A stretch of 64,000 bases of DNA from Atrina japonica (taxonomy: Eukaryota; Mollusca; Bivalvia; Pterioida; Pinnidae): positions 886,501-950,500 of the forward strand of contig BROG01000137.1 of assembly GCA_030159075.1 (NCBI GenBank), read 5' to 3'. A model generated the notes under the pieces. It searched no databases. It worked only from the letters and a program-made list of their open reading frames with translations, and was not told the origin of the DNA. Shown here piece after piece: positions 1-12,932 of this stretch. Positions within the stretch are counted from its first letter, which is position 1, and each line of letters begins with the position of its first letter. The translations under genes were made by a program, and so were the position numbers.

Positions 1-3000
1 ACATGTACATGTAAAACAGCAGAGTTTTTGAAATTCATCGATCTTACCATAAAAACTGGTAAACTTTACAAAAGTCCGGTGAAATCTATCTGATAACTGG
101 TGCAGATGACCAGTAATTTTCCATTTCTTTCAATTGTGTATATACAAATGTATACAGACCAGTAAAAAATTTTCTTTGACCAGTGGAATTCCTTTATTCA
201 CTGGTCCAGTTGACCATTAATTTTTTTATTATTTCAAAATGTCTGAAACAGGGATTAATATCATCAACATGCGGATCCTGTAAAAGGTCCCATATGCAAA
301 ATCAGCTATATTTTCCCCCAATTTTAAAAATTATCAATTATTGATTATGTTCACCATGTAGACCACTTTGGTATACAGGCAAAGGAAAAATTAACAAACT
401 TAAAAATACTGCTTAATTTAAAAACCTCCGTGTCTTAAGATGAACTCCATCAGTCCATGTGGTCAGTTTAATACAAAAAGCTAAATACATTACAACCTTT
501 GTACATATGTATCTTCATTTGAATTAGTAAAATGACAATAGCTATTTTTCATTTTCCCAAATTTAACCCATTGCAACATAAAATTCCGAATGGAAAGGGT
601 ATAGGGCCGTGTCCCGAAATGGGTTTATTAGCCCCTGTAGAATCAAAAAACATATTTGGTACCAATATTCATTTACAGTTTGTACAATGTTCCTGGCTAA
701 TTAAAATTTCAACTGGCTAAGAAATATCTTAGTTGGCTAATTTTTTGGCTCATACTTATACATGTAGTTTTCTGAGGCCAGGGCTTGAAGTCACCAAATT
801 CACTCAATACTCAAGCTCAACTTTTATTTGATTATTTTGATTATATGCATAGGCGTCGGAACCGGGGGGGGCTAGGGGGGGGGGGGGGGGGGGGGGGCTT
901 ACCCCCCCCACTTTTTTGGCAAAAATAGAAATAGGTGTTGAAAATTAAGGCTTAGCGCCTAGATGTTTCTGGCGTGTGTGTGTTTTAAGTTGGTTTAGCC
1001 CCCCCCACTTTCAATTTGCTTCCGACAGTGTTGATATGTAATCGATATCATTTGTAAAACTTTTGGGTTAGAGCTACAATGTTGGCCCCTTTTAGGAATC
1101 ATAGAACATGTAGTATTTTTCATCATTTACATATAAATTTTTGCGTCACACTTATGGTTTTCCTTTAAAAGATGAATAAATATGTTGAGTACGGTACTCA
1201 AAATGTTTTTAATATTTCAGAAGTTTTCTTCAAATGAGCAATTTTACAATTGTATGCTGTCAATATATAAACATGTCCAGTTACAGAATAGATTTTGTGT
1301 GTGTTTACCTTAAAATCATGGATAGTTACAAATGTACATGTAAATGCAGTTAAGTACTGAGTAAATTTGGTGACTTCGGACCCTGCCCTAGACAAGCCCT
1401 GCATATGCATGTACATGTACAATACATGAATCTGATACATGTACGATGCATAAATGTACAGATGTGTGCCAAAAGTAAAGATAATTTTCATTTTTCACTA
1501 TATACAATGTATTTCATATAAAACCACATTTGTTCAAAAGACTATTACACAATCATTTCCTGTTCAATTTCAATAAAATTTTCACTATAAATTAATCATG
1601 TTTTGAAGTTTCCGTAGTTTTTTTTTATGTAAATTTCCATTGTTTCGTTTAAGAGTACTGATGAGTTTTTCAGGATACAAAAATGTTATTGTCTCTTTTC
1701 AGTATATGTAAATAGGGAATTATGACATATTAGAATTTAATTTTCATATAAAATTCCCGAATCTTGAAAAACAGAAAATTGGAACATTATGAGCTGATAC
1801 ACAATGAAACTGTTGAATATTTTAAGTTTTATAGTATAAGTTTTACCAAAATTGATTTAGAAATGACTTGACATTAATGTTTTGAAAATTTGAAGATTTA
1901 TATGAAATATATATACTAGAGAAGAAAAAAAATTATTTTCACTTTTGGCACTACACTGTACATTACGTGTACCGATGTAGAGCTACATATATATTTTTGT
2001 AGTAGCCACCGTACTTGTATAACAATATAACTGTCAGGTGATCAAATACCCGTACTTGTATAACAATATAACTGTCAGGTGATCAATTACCATACATCAC
2101 GTAATTGCTAATGCACATTCACGTTTAGTGTTCTATAATGAAACTTGTACACGTAATTAAATGTAAGGGCATTGAACTCTGTACTACATTGTACATTGTA
2201 CATCTATAATAACATACATTGTACAATCATGTACATGTTTATGTACACAGTACATGTAAGCTACATGTAGGATCTTAGGGTGCTTACATGTACAAATGTA
2301 CCATTCACTGGAACAGACTAGTGTGGTCCAATCTGTTTGATGATTGGTATCCGATTGCGGACACACTAGCACCTGACCCGAGTTGGGTTCCTTCCTAGGA
2401 TTCAACAGTATTAGTATTACAGGCACTGCCAAAAAACTGAATTTACAATTTTGATTTTCTCAAGAAACATATTAAAATGTCGGCGCCATAACTGATCAGA
2501 ATAAAAAAAAAATAGTGAATTTTCAGAATAAAAAATGAATATATTATTTATGATGGAAATATATCGCAACTTGTCAGTCATGCTTTTGTTTGACTTCTGG
2601 ACAATTAACAAAAGTAGTACTGGCCTAGCTATCTGTTGTGAGCGGTACATGTAAGCGCCCTTACATGTATACAATAGGTGTATATTATATGTGGAGGAAT
2701 ACCATGACCAATTGACCTACATTGTACACGTACATATGTACCTTACGGTACATTGTATTTAAGCCTGCTTGTGTGACGGTATAAATGTAACATGTACACT
2801 CAGGCAAGCTGCAAGAGGTTGTGGTCTAAACTTTTTCTTCACTTCAAACTATCTCTTTCTCCGCTGATATACAATACATGTTTAATGTACATTGTAGTGT
2901 ACATTTACTGTACCTAAGTTTACATTTAATGATATATACAAGGTTACTTACATGTATAGCCTACATTGTATCCATTGAAAAATATAGCCGACCTACATAC

Positions 3001-3570
3001 ATGTACACTAATACACGACCTACATACACTGATACATGTATATGAGGGCAATGAACTCTACATTTTTGTAGTTTAATTTATACATGTACACATTCAAGTT
3101 TACACTACATGTACATGTATGTAGAGCAAGCTGTAGATTTAGCAAACAAAAAATATATTATACATGTACATTGTACATAGAAATACTAATGTTTGTTAGT
3201 TTGAATGTTTTACTCCCCCCTCCACCCATACTCAACAATATTCGGTTATAAATACATCACACATCCATCATATAATTATAAATATTTGCATGCCAAAAGT
3301 ATGTCTACTTTTTTCATTTTCCCATGGCTTTCTGCAATGTATCTTAAATGAACTTTTTTTCCGATAACTGTCACGAATTAATGGTTTCATCAATTCATGC
3401 AAAATTTCATATGTTTAGAAGAGAGTCTTTTTATTTTCCTCTGGTTTTTAAATTTAAATTTCTTTGAAGCTTTATTTCTGTTTTCTGTATTTTGTTTACG
3501 CCACTGACTGAGAACAAAGAAGGAAATGGCGCTACAAATTTCACTTTTCACCAACATAATCATTGTATAA
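1..3570. other. AT-rich intergenic DNA, TACATGTA-rich
   Basis: No supported gene. Apart from the poly-G element it holds a 41-bp direct duplication (2009-2091, gtacttgtataac) and very frequent tacatgta / tgtacattgtaca palindromic words, especially 2160-3180. Confidence 0.6.
853..1027. repeat. Poly-G/poly-C element with inverted ends
   Basis: The ends are gtcggaa (855) and ttccgac (1020-1026). Inside are long G runs (to about 897) followed by C runs at about 901-908 and 1000-1006. It reads as a small inverted-repeat dispersed element; the G run could form a quadruplex. Confidence 0.5.
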
Positions 3571-3573
3571 ATA

Positions 3574-3751
3574 CAGTGAAACCTGTCTATAGGGGCCACC
3601 CAAGTGACCAGACAATATTGACCTTTATGTGCTGGTGAACTTATACACAGGTTCAATTTAGTTAAACTATGCAGTCAAGGGACTTTAAAAAATTGGCCTT
3701 TATAAACAGGTAATCCTTATATAGAGGTGACCACTAAAGCAAATTTTACTG
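3574..3751. mobile_element. Short TA-flanked TIR element (pogo-like ends)
   Basis: Begins CAGTGAAACCTGTCTATA after TA and ends AAATTTTACTG before TA. Similar ends recur at 22837, 28217, 28527, 32320 and 53948. It has no transposase. Confidence 0.55.
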
Positions 3752-3951
3752 TACTTGCATTTTATACAAAAAGAAATTGACACACTCCAAACCAATTTAG
3801 AAAGAAAGTCCACACATATATGTACATGTACATCCACACAACTGTGAAAAGTTTACAAGATTTCATTGAACACATGTACAAATGTATATATGATCTGAGT
3901 AAGGCCAATTATTAAAAAAAAAATCATTTAGTATAAAAAGCAATTCCGATA

Positions 3952-4135
3952 ATGACAAAATTACAAATTGTGAAACATCGTAAAATACTGAAAGACTCAT
4001 GCAGAATTGTTGATGATGATGTGACAAAAATGAACATGGGACTAATTACAAACTTGAACATTAACGAGAGTATTGCTCAAGCGTGGATTGCAATGGAAAT
4101 ATTTACGGAAAGACAAAGGAAGGAGCCAAATACAG
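3952..4135 (+). CDS. Possible coding exon of an unrecognised small gene
   Basis: ATG-initiated ORF of 61 codons plus one base. It begins MTKLQIVKHRKILKDSCRIV and has a balanced, non-repetitive composition including NINESIAQAWIAMEIFTERQ. It ends ACAG|GTTTGA in phase 1, which fits an acceptor at 4223. I do not recognise a family. It could be the end of a gene starting before the window (a weak acceptor at 3940), a start exon, or chance. Confidence 0.25.
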
Positions 4136-4206
4136 GTTTGATTTATTTGATGACATTAACTACAAGTTGTCAAAAAAGAAATAAACATGTGAGTCATCTT
4201 TGATAA

Positions 4207-4432
4207 CTTAACTTTCCTTACAGGTATCAGGGACTTAGCCATTTTGTACCTGTGACATTATTGATTGTAAATATGTTTCATAATCTTTAATATTGATACA
4301 TGTGTATCTAAACTTTCTTTACAGGTATCAGTGATTCAGTCATTTTGTACCCGATATATTATACATTCTAATATGATACATTGTAAATATGTTTCATTTT
4401 CTTTATGGTCATATTTATACATGTGTATCATT
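4207..4432 (+). repeat. Two-copy tandem duplication containing a 3' splice site
   Basis: Two units, about 102 and 120 bp, share cttacaggtatcag / tttacaggtatcag, cattttgtacc, gtaaatatgtttcat and atacatgtgtatc. The second has an AT-rich insertion near 4357-4380. Confidence 0.7.
4224..4255 (+). CDS. Possible terminal exon of the small gene (first copy)
   Basis: Follows ttccttacag and completes the phase-1 codon of the exon ending at 4135, giving GIRDLAILYL and TGA. A diverged second copy with its own acceptor (tctttacag, 4324) lies about 101 bp downstream. Confidence 0.2.
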
Positions 4433-4510
4433 GCTTTTCATAATGCCTGATACAGGCAAGTGACAATATTGTTCTGCTATCAACTCCAAGTCAATAACAA
4501 TATCTTTTGT

Positions 4511-5775
4511 TATGTGTACATGTATGGTACATGTCAGTGTCTGTGTTTTGTATGTGTGTACATGTACATGTATGGTACATGTCAATGTCTGTGTTTTGTA
4601 TGTGTGTACATGTACATGTATGGTACATGTCAGTGTCTGTGTTTTGTATGTGTGTACATGTACATGTATGGTACATGTCAATGTCTGTGTTTTGTATGTG
4701 TGTACATGTACATGTATGGTACATGTCAGTGTCTGTGTTTTGTATGTGTGTACATATACATGTATGGTACATGTCAGTGTCTGTGTTATGTATGTGTGTA
4801 CATGTACATGTATGGTACATGTCAGTGTCTGTGTTATGTATGTGTGTACTTGTATATGTATGGTACATGTCAGTGTCTGTGTTTTATATGTGTGTACATG
4901 TACATGTATGGTACATGTCAGTGTCTGTGTTTTGTATGTGTGTACATGTACATGTATGGTACATGTCAGTGTCTGTGTTTTGTATGTGTATACATGTACA
5001 TGTATGGTACATGTCAGTGTCTGTGTTTTGTATGTGTGTACATCATACATGTACATGTATGGTACATGTCAGTGTCTATGTTATGTATGTGTGTACATGT
5101 ACATGTATGGTACATGTCAGTGTCTGTGTTTTGTATGTGTGTACATGTACATGTATGGTACATGTCAGTGTCTGTGTTTTGTATGTGTGTACATGTACAT
5201 GTATGGTACATGTCAGTGTCTGTGTTTTGTATGTGTGTACATGTACATGTATGGTACATGTCAGTGTCTGTGTTATGTATGTGTGTACATGTACATGTAT
5301 GGTACATGTCAGTGTCTGTGTTTTGTATGTGTGTACATGTACATATATGGTACATGTCAGTGTCTGTGTTTTGTATGTGTGTACTTGTATATGTATGGTA
5401 CATGTCGGTGTCTGTGTTTTGTATGTGTGTACTTGTATATGTATGGTACATGTCAGTGTCTGTGTTTTGTATGTGTGTACATGTACATGTATGGTACATG
5501 TCAGTGTCTGTGTTTTGTATTTGTGTACATGTACATGTATGGTACATGTCAGTGTCTATGTTTTGTATGTGTGTACATGTATATGTATGGTACATGTCAG
5601 TGTCTGTGTTTTGTATGTGTGTACATATATATGTATGGTACATGTCAGTGTCTGTGTTTTGTATGTGTGTACATATACATGTATGGTACATGTCAGTGTC
5701 TGTGTTTATACAATATGTGTGTACATGTACATGTATGGTACATGTCAGTGTCTGTGTTTTGTATGTGTGTATGAG
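4511..5775. repeat. 48-bp minisatellite, about 26 copies
   Basis: The unit contains tgtgtgtacatgtacatgta, tggtacatgtcagtgtctgt and gttttgta. The 48-bp period is a multiple of three, so several forward and reverse frames stay open for 400 codons without being genes. One copy has a catcat insertion near 5042. The array abuts the LINE start. Confidence 0.95.
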
Positions 5776-6708
5776 TGCATGTATCTCTGGGTCATATTAG
5801 GTCTGGTTTACATATTAAATTTCATCAGCTAGTAACAAATAGTCTCTGATGGAAGAAGTTATTAAAATTTTATCAGTAAATTGTCAGAGGGTTTGGGGGA
5901 GCATTTCTAAAATAAAGGATTTTTTTGCATATTTGAGAAATTTAAACTATGACATATACTGTACTCAGCATACACATTTTATTGAAAATATAGAAAATGA
6001 TGTAAGGAATATGTGGGGTTTTGAATGTTTTTTCAGTTCTTTCAAATCTAATTCATATGAGGAGTTGCCGTTTTGATCAATAATAATTTTGAATTTAAGC
6101 TTTTACGACAGAAAAAAGATACAAATGGAAACTACTTGATTTTAAAAGCTACATGTATGGTAAGCAATTTTCAACTTGCAATAATATCTATGCTCCTAAT
6201 ACAGATATTCTCCTGAGTTTTTTTTATAACTCACTGTATTACAATCTGTTAATGAAATGCTAACAGTAACAAGACAATATTTTGTGGTGATTTTAATTTG
6301 GTACAGGATCCATCTTTAGACTACTACAAATACGGGAACACAAATAACGTTAACCCAAATGCCAGGAATAAACGTTTAGAGATAATAGAAAATAATAACT
6401 ATATACATTTGTAGGTCCTTACAGAGAACTGCATCCTGATCTAAGAAGATATACCTGGAGAAGAAGGACACCTCTACAACAAGCCAGATTAGATTTTTTT
6501 TTCTTTTTTCAGATAATTTACATGTACTTAATAGTCTAAACGCATGTGCAATAGAACCTGGTTACAGGACAGACCATTCTGCAGTAGAACTTCCATTATG
6601 TTTTCAGGAATTCAAGAGAGGTAAAGGCTTCTGGAATTATTCAACACCATTCTCTTGTATACATGTATGAATATGATAATCAAAGTACTGAAAGTACACA
6701 TGTACTGT

Positions 6709-6929
6709 TACGAGTTGATGAGAATCGTAAGTTTTAATGAGATATAATACACTCAGTATACTGAATACCTGTTAATTCAGTAAGATTAGGTTTTATAAAA
6801 AAAAACTTCAAAAGTAACTAAAAATTGGGTCAGACATTAGGCCATACTGCAAAATGTGCTTTGACTTGTTCACAATAAACAACATAGCATAACATACATG
6901 TAACTGCATTGATGTTCCATCAACTCGTA
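6709..6929. mobile_element. Short TIR element inside the LINE
   Basis: The ends tacgagttgatg and catcaactcgta are perfect inverted repeats. LINE-like sequence appears to resume after 6930. No ORF. Confidence 0.45.
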
Positions 6930-7382
6930 TGAAGTATTTAGAAATTATGAATAAAGAAATTTTTGAGGTAAAAAAAACAGTATGTTATTCCTATTTATTG
7001 TACAGATTATAGTATTTATACTGTTAATGTTCCAAATGATGAAATTCAGTTTATCATTAATGACCAATTGTTTCTTGAAACACTTTTGATGGAAATACAT
7101 GGGAAATCTATATCTTAGTTCTTACTCAATAAAAAAAAAGATAATAACAGAGAAAGAAAAGAAAATTAAACAGGAAATAGAATTATTAGAACTTGAAGGT
7201 AGTGACAATACATTTGAAAAACTTCAGGATAAAAAAAACTGAACTTGAACATGTGAGAAAAGAAAGGTTAAAAGGGTTATTTACATTTGTATTACGTCAA
7301 GAGTTAAATGGACGGAGGGGGGTGAAAAACCAACACATTATTTTGTAATTTACAGAGTCCAGAAATTTTACAAATACATTAA

Positions 7383-8335
7383 AGGGATATAAGCTGTCAC
7401 AATGATTATTTTTGTCCCCTGTTCAAATACATTATCAAACACATGAAACGTTGTAAAAGATCTTCTTTTCGAAATCATTTGTTTTATTAGAATTTAAGTT
7501 TTCCTGTACCTTAAAAAATCCAGCTGTATTTCCATATGCAATGACCTTTCAGATACACTGTAAATTCTTTCGCCATATGTACTTCGTAATTCGGTCAGGG
7601 GATCTCGGTCCTTTACTTTATCGGACTATGTTAAAGTCGGCTGATTTTTATATTTACTTTTAGAACACAGGACGTGATTTTAATTGGAAAGTGCATAATT
7701 CTATTGAGTAAAATATATGCTTTTCAATGCTATTTTAAATACCTGAAGAAAATCGGATGAATATATGAATAAATATATCAGGTCATTTAAAGAATTTTTT
7801 TTATCTTTAATGTTACCCTCAATGCTGACATTGACAAAATCAAAACAATATAACTGTGAAAAGTATGCGTACCTTATGTTTTACAATCGCTCCGCCATGT
7901 CCAGTGGAGTTTGGCAGTTCATGATCATATGTGTCAAGAATAATAAAGCCGAGAATGCAATGGGACTAGTTCAAAATGGGTCGAGATCACCCGATATACC
8001 CGACACGTGGACAATTTCAGAAATGATTGTTTTGAAACGACGAAAAAGACCAACTTTGCCTGACTTAGGTATGAAATGATGATGTACGAAAATAAATGCA
8101 AAGGTTAAAACTGCATATAGCACATATTTACCGAAAGTTAATTTGCAATGCTTAAAGTAATGGAGGACAAGGAATAACTGATATTACGGGTTATGTTTGG
8201 CAAGATTGTTGCAATTTTACACATACATTTGTTATTCTAATCACCAGATGGTCTCTTTGGAATATATATGAGATGAAATAGTACATAAAATGGGCATGTA
8301 AAATTTTTCACCTACGACAGCTCGTAAAGTGCACT
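7383..8335. mobile_element. TTAA-flanked non-autonomous element inserted in the LINE
   Basis: TTAA at 7379-7382 and 8336-8339 flanks ends AAAGGGATATAAGCTGTC and GACAGCTCGTAAAGTGCACT. Removing it rejoins the LINE reading IPKIQRDNEIILNDQNEIL across the gap. TTAA target duplication suggests a piggyBac-type MITE. An internal 104-codon ORF has no family I recognise. Confidence 0.7.
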
Positions 8336-8922
8336 TTAATACCAAAAATACAGAGGGATAATGAAATAATTCTAAATGACCAAAATGAAATATTATGTGA
8401 AGCAAAGAAATTTTATCAAAACCTATATAGAAGTAGAGAATAATCAGAACATAGACCTTGACACAGAGTTAAATTATGAAGGTACATGTATTACTAAATT
8501 ATCTCTTGATGAATCTTTAGAACTGGAAGGTGAAATTACTTTACAGGAAGCTGGCCAATTACTTCAAAAGATGAAAAATAATCAATCCCCTGGAACAGAT
8601 GGTTTTTCAGCTGAAAGTTTTTTAGAAGCAATTAGGAAACTTTGTTGTTCAATCAATAAATTACACTTTATAACTCTGGTTCTCTTTCAATGCATCATTA
8701 CATTATTGTACTTGTCTTCCCAAGGGAGATAAACCTTGACACTTTCTTAAAAATTGGCGTCCAATATCTCTTTTAAATACTGTTTATAAAATTGCATCTG
8801 GCTCTATTTCAGCAAGAATTAAAACTGTTTTAATGTAAGTAAATTAATTCATACTGATCAGACTGGATTTATAGCGGGTAGATATATTGGGGAGAATACT
8901 AGGTTAATTTACGACATATTGC

Positions 8923-9167
8923 TTGATTTGATTTTGATTTTTTGTTTTACACTATACTCAACAATTTTTCAGTCATATAATGGCGTCCATTTTTTTTATT
9001 GGTGGAGGAGAAACCCCGGTTTCCGGGTAAAGACAATCGACCTTCCGCAAGAAAACTGGCAAACTTTCCCAGTTAATTCGAAATTACCCTAGCGGAATTC
9101 GAACCAGAGGTAAGAGGCCTTTTGATTTAAACACAATGCTCTAACCACTCGGCCACGGAGGCCCCAG
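8923..9167 (-). mobile_element. tRNA-headed SINE (family A) inserted in the LINE
   Basis: An exact 10-bp target-site duplication gacatattgc (8913-8922 and 9168-9177) flanks it. On the minus strand it starts with a tRNA-like head (ggcctccgtggccgagtggt, then ggttcgaattcc as box B) and ends in a TTTTGTTTTAC / TTGATTTG tail. The LINE frame resumes after it as LQYIKEKNIPGPFLLIDF. Confidence 0.85.
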
Positions 9168-10575
9168 GACATATTGCAATATATTAAAGAGAAAAATATT
9201 CCTGGTCCTTTTCTTTTAATTGATTTTAGAAAGCTTTGGACTCCATTTCATGGCCCTTTATACTTATTCAAAAAGTTGTCAAGTTCTTTAATTTTGGAGA
9301 GTCAATATGAAATTGGATATCAATATTTTACAATAACATTTTTTATCTGTAAAATCAAGGTGGAAACATATCCGAATCCTTCAAGCTATTGCAGGGTTGT
9401 AGGCAGGGGGACCCCCTGTCACAATATTTATTATTCTCTGTGCTGAAATTTTAGTAATCCAAATAAGAAATAATAATAATATTGAGGGTATTAAAACGAG
9501 TGAAAAAGAAAATTAGATATCTCTATACATGTATGCAGATGATTCTACTGGTACTTTTATTATAGATGGAAGTGAACAGTCCTTGAAAGTAGCACTTGAA
9601 ATTCTGTACAATTTTGCTACAATATCTGATGTTACAATGTACATGTATATATACATGTAAATTTAAAAAAAACCAGAAGTCATATAGATACATGTAGGTT
9701 CTAAAAAGTACAGTACAGATAAACTATATGCACTAAATATCCTTTGGAATGGGGAAAAGTTACATTTAAAATGCTAGGGATATTATCTGATGTCAACATA
9801 GGAAATATTAACAAATAAAATTTGACTCTATAATTACTCCAATGAAAAATGTACAGTGGGGGTGGGGGGGATTTGACACCAATAGGGAAAATAGAAGTGT
9901 TAAAATCTCTTGCACTGCCAGTCCTCAATCACATTTTCATTTAATTACCAAACCCTGATGAAAATATTCTAAAGGAAATGGAAAAAATGATTTTCTCATT
10001 TATTTGGGATAATAAAAAATTTAAAAAGATGTTATTGCTATGAATTATGAGTATGAGGGATTAAAAATGACTAATATTGACTATTTATCAAAGCAATTAA
10101 AATCTCATGGATAAGGAGACTCTTGTTCGAAGAGAAGTCATGGAGTAACAATCATTAAATTAAAGATAAATTTGGATAAACTAACATTTTGTGGCTTAGA
10201 CTATGTACATGTAATATTATACCTACATGTACCTTGAAAAATTTATTTTAGATTGATGACTTTAAAAGTTGGATAGAATTTTGTAAAAAATTTTGAGAAA
10301 GTTGATTTTGAAGAACCATATTTCTCAACAAAAATATATATTATTTGGAAATTCTTTGCTTGGAATTGTTTCAGGTACATTGTAAACTTACAGAAAATCT
10401 GTTATAACTACATTTACAAATCAAATATTACATTTACATGTATTCATTGAGATGTCTAAACAAGCAGCTAAGCCTTAATGTATTTGATGGCATCAATGAA
10501 CGAATTTTAAATTTGTTACACATATAGATAAATAAGGGACATGTAATAAAAACAAAACCACACAAATGTTTCTAT

Positions 10576-10688
10576 CTGTATCATCAGACTGCACTTGATC
10601 GTTGTACATGTATCTAATGGATTCAACTCGAGCTACATTCTCGTTGAATCCCTCCACTACAACAATCCCGTGCAGTCTGATGATACAG
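10576..10688. repeat. Foldback element with nested palindromes
   Basis: Outer arms ctgtatcatcagactgcac (10576-10594) and the exact reverse complement (10670-10688), and an inner pair ggattcaac / gttgaatcc (10619-10627, 10643-10651). Weaker pairing (ctatctgt / acagatag) extends outside. Confidence 0.65.
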
Positions 10689-11102
10689 AATAACAGATAG
10701 ATTTGTCTATGTACAAGTACATGTATGTACATTTAATTAGGGTAGGCATGATTTATAATTTGTAAAAGTACCAGTATTTGAAAATATCTAAGAAATGTCC
10801 ATGTTTATTTAAATTATGTACTTCCAAACATAATGTTACATTGGATTGTACTGTATTTTTCCATTTTGTCTACATGTAATCATTTATTTACAAATTATTA
10901 GAAAACCCAGAGAGTGAATGTGTGTGTGAATGTGTTTTGTAACAAGTTTTTTGTCAAAGTGACTGTACTTTTCTGTTCATTTTATATTAATTAGATTGTA
11001 ACTAATCATGATATACATGGAAAAATTAATAAAATATAAATAAAAAAAAATTGTGAAAATGAAAAAAATTTACATCATTATGCATGTATGTACATGAATT
11101 AG

Positions 11103-11200
11103 TATGTACATGTATAAGTATGTACATGTATAAGTATGTACATGTATAAGTATGTACATGTATAAGTATGTACATTTATAAGTATGTACATTTGTACATG
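11103..11200. repeat. 16-bp TACATGTA minisatellite
   Basis: About six copies of tatgtacatgtataag. Confidence 0.85.
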
Positions 11201-11317
11201 TACATGTATGGTGGTAATCAGTTTTTAATGGTGAGGATGAGAACCTAGTTAAAATGTACATACCGGTATTTAGGTATTTACGGTACATGTACATGCACAG
11301 GCCTTCAGCAAGTAATA

Positions 11318-12000
11318 CAAGAGGCCCATTGGGCCTTAAAGGTCAATTGAGAAAAATTTCCTGTCAAGTTTAATTAAAATCACTCCACTGGTTCTTGTGA
11401 AGAAGTTGAATATGTCTTAAATTTTGACATAAAACTTATGATGTACATTGTACATGTACATTTGTATATTTACTGTTTACTTATATTAGGTACCTGTGAC
11501 CTTTGACCCCATGACCTTGAAATTTTGTCAAGATGATCTTTACATTTGTAGACACCTTTCTCATATACAAATGTACATGTATCCTTGTACAACTACATGT
11601 ACATGTACATGTATACAAAATGTCAATCAGTTTTGAGTTATTAAGCCATTAAAACTACTTTACAAAGTATATGCATGTTATTGAAGCGCCCCTTGTGGCT
11701 CATTTATGGACAAATTTCGTGTTCATTCACAATCTTTGTACATGTAGATATTGACTGTACAATCATGCATTTTTTTTGAAAACGTACAAAGTTTTGGTCC
11801 TTTATTTTTGGACCCTATGGGTTGACGTCCTAGCCTATTTTCATTAGCAAATTTTATGCAGCTTCTCCTGGGGATGCTACATGTACATACTAAATTTGTT
11901 TAAAATTGGTCCACTGGTTCTTGAGAAGATGTCCTAAAATGTGTAAAAGTTAACAACAGGCACAGACAACAACAAACAAGAGCCTTTGGTTCAGTTGACC
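11318..12000. repeat. Dispersed 'ggcccattgggcc' repeat
   Basis: Starts near caagaggcccattgggcctt and carries ccactggttcttgagaag and gacctttgaccccatgacc blocks like those at 21720-22400 and 25990-27960. Unclassified. Confidence 0.5.
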
Positions 12001-12762
12001 TAATTATAAACTAGCAAACTTCCTCATAAAATTTATTTAAAAGATTATGTAATCAAGTGGTCTTTCTTGAGTGATGTTTAACAACACAGGCGTTCTACTG
12101 TACATGCACCATGTACATGTAATGATGTATATATAAATGTACATGTACATGTATATGTACAGTGTTTTTTTATAAATTGATAAAGAACATTATATTTATA
12201 ACAAATGCAGAACATGTTAATTGAATACAAGTGAAAAATAATTAAGTCAGCTAAGCATGTGGCTCCGAAACAATCTTAATGTGGTAACTTTCTGATTTTT
12301 ATTTTTTTTTTTTTGACAAATATCTAAATTGATGTATATATACAAATTCATGTACATACATGTACATGTGGACCTTTCATGTTTGTTGAAAAAATAACAA
12401 ATACTTGTACAAGTGATTCAATATCCCCATACGATGGCACATTATTCTGCCTACATTTGTACCCCTCTAATTTACACAATTTAAAAACAGAAAACCAATC
12501 ATGATCAGTGTACATGTACATAATCATTTTATCAAATGGATAAAAATATTATTACATGTATATTATTTTGTACAAGTTTACAGTTTGTATGTATATAATT
12601 AGAAGATTTCACATTCAGTGTTCTCATTGCCTTGGCTTTAATTACACACCAACCCATTGACATATACATGTAGCTATCTCCTTTTTACAGTGCAAAATTA
12701 GAATCTAAAATCATAAGTATCTACAAATCTACATTATCATAGTGACAATGAATAAGACACAC

Positions 12763-12833
<71 letters not shown>

Positions 12834-12893
12834 TCAATGTACATAGTATATATATATATATAGAGATAGAGAGAGAGATGTACAGTAGAGGGC

Positions 12894-12932
<39 letters not shown>

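Larger units (their letters stand above)
5830..11050 (+). mobile_element. Degenerate L1/Tx1-like LINE with nested insertions
   Basis: An endonuclease-like start (ILSVNCQ, YDIYCTQHTHF at about 5849-6000) is followed by CGDFN-like sequence (about 6280-6300) and YRTDHSAVELP (about 6555-6600), then by a reverse transcriptase with SPGTDGFSAESF (about 8590-8625), LKNWRPISLLNTVYKIASG (about 8745-8800), QTGFIAGRYIGENTR, GCRQGDPLSQ (9395-9424) and YADD (9532-9543). The 3' end is A-rich near 11040. Frameshifts and stops show it is dead. Insertions at 6709-6929, 7383-8335, 8923-9167 and about 10530-10740 interrupt it. The family call rests on the order of domains and recalled motifs. Confidence 0.85.

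Noticed and set aside
4460..5832. Long ORFs of over 400 codons with 16-residue Cys/Tyr-rich periods
   Set aside because: They exist in several frames on both strands only because the 48-bp repeat unit is a multiple of three; there are no splice or start signals.
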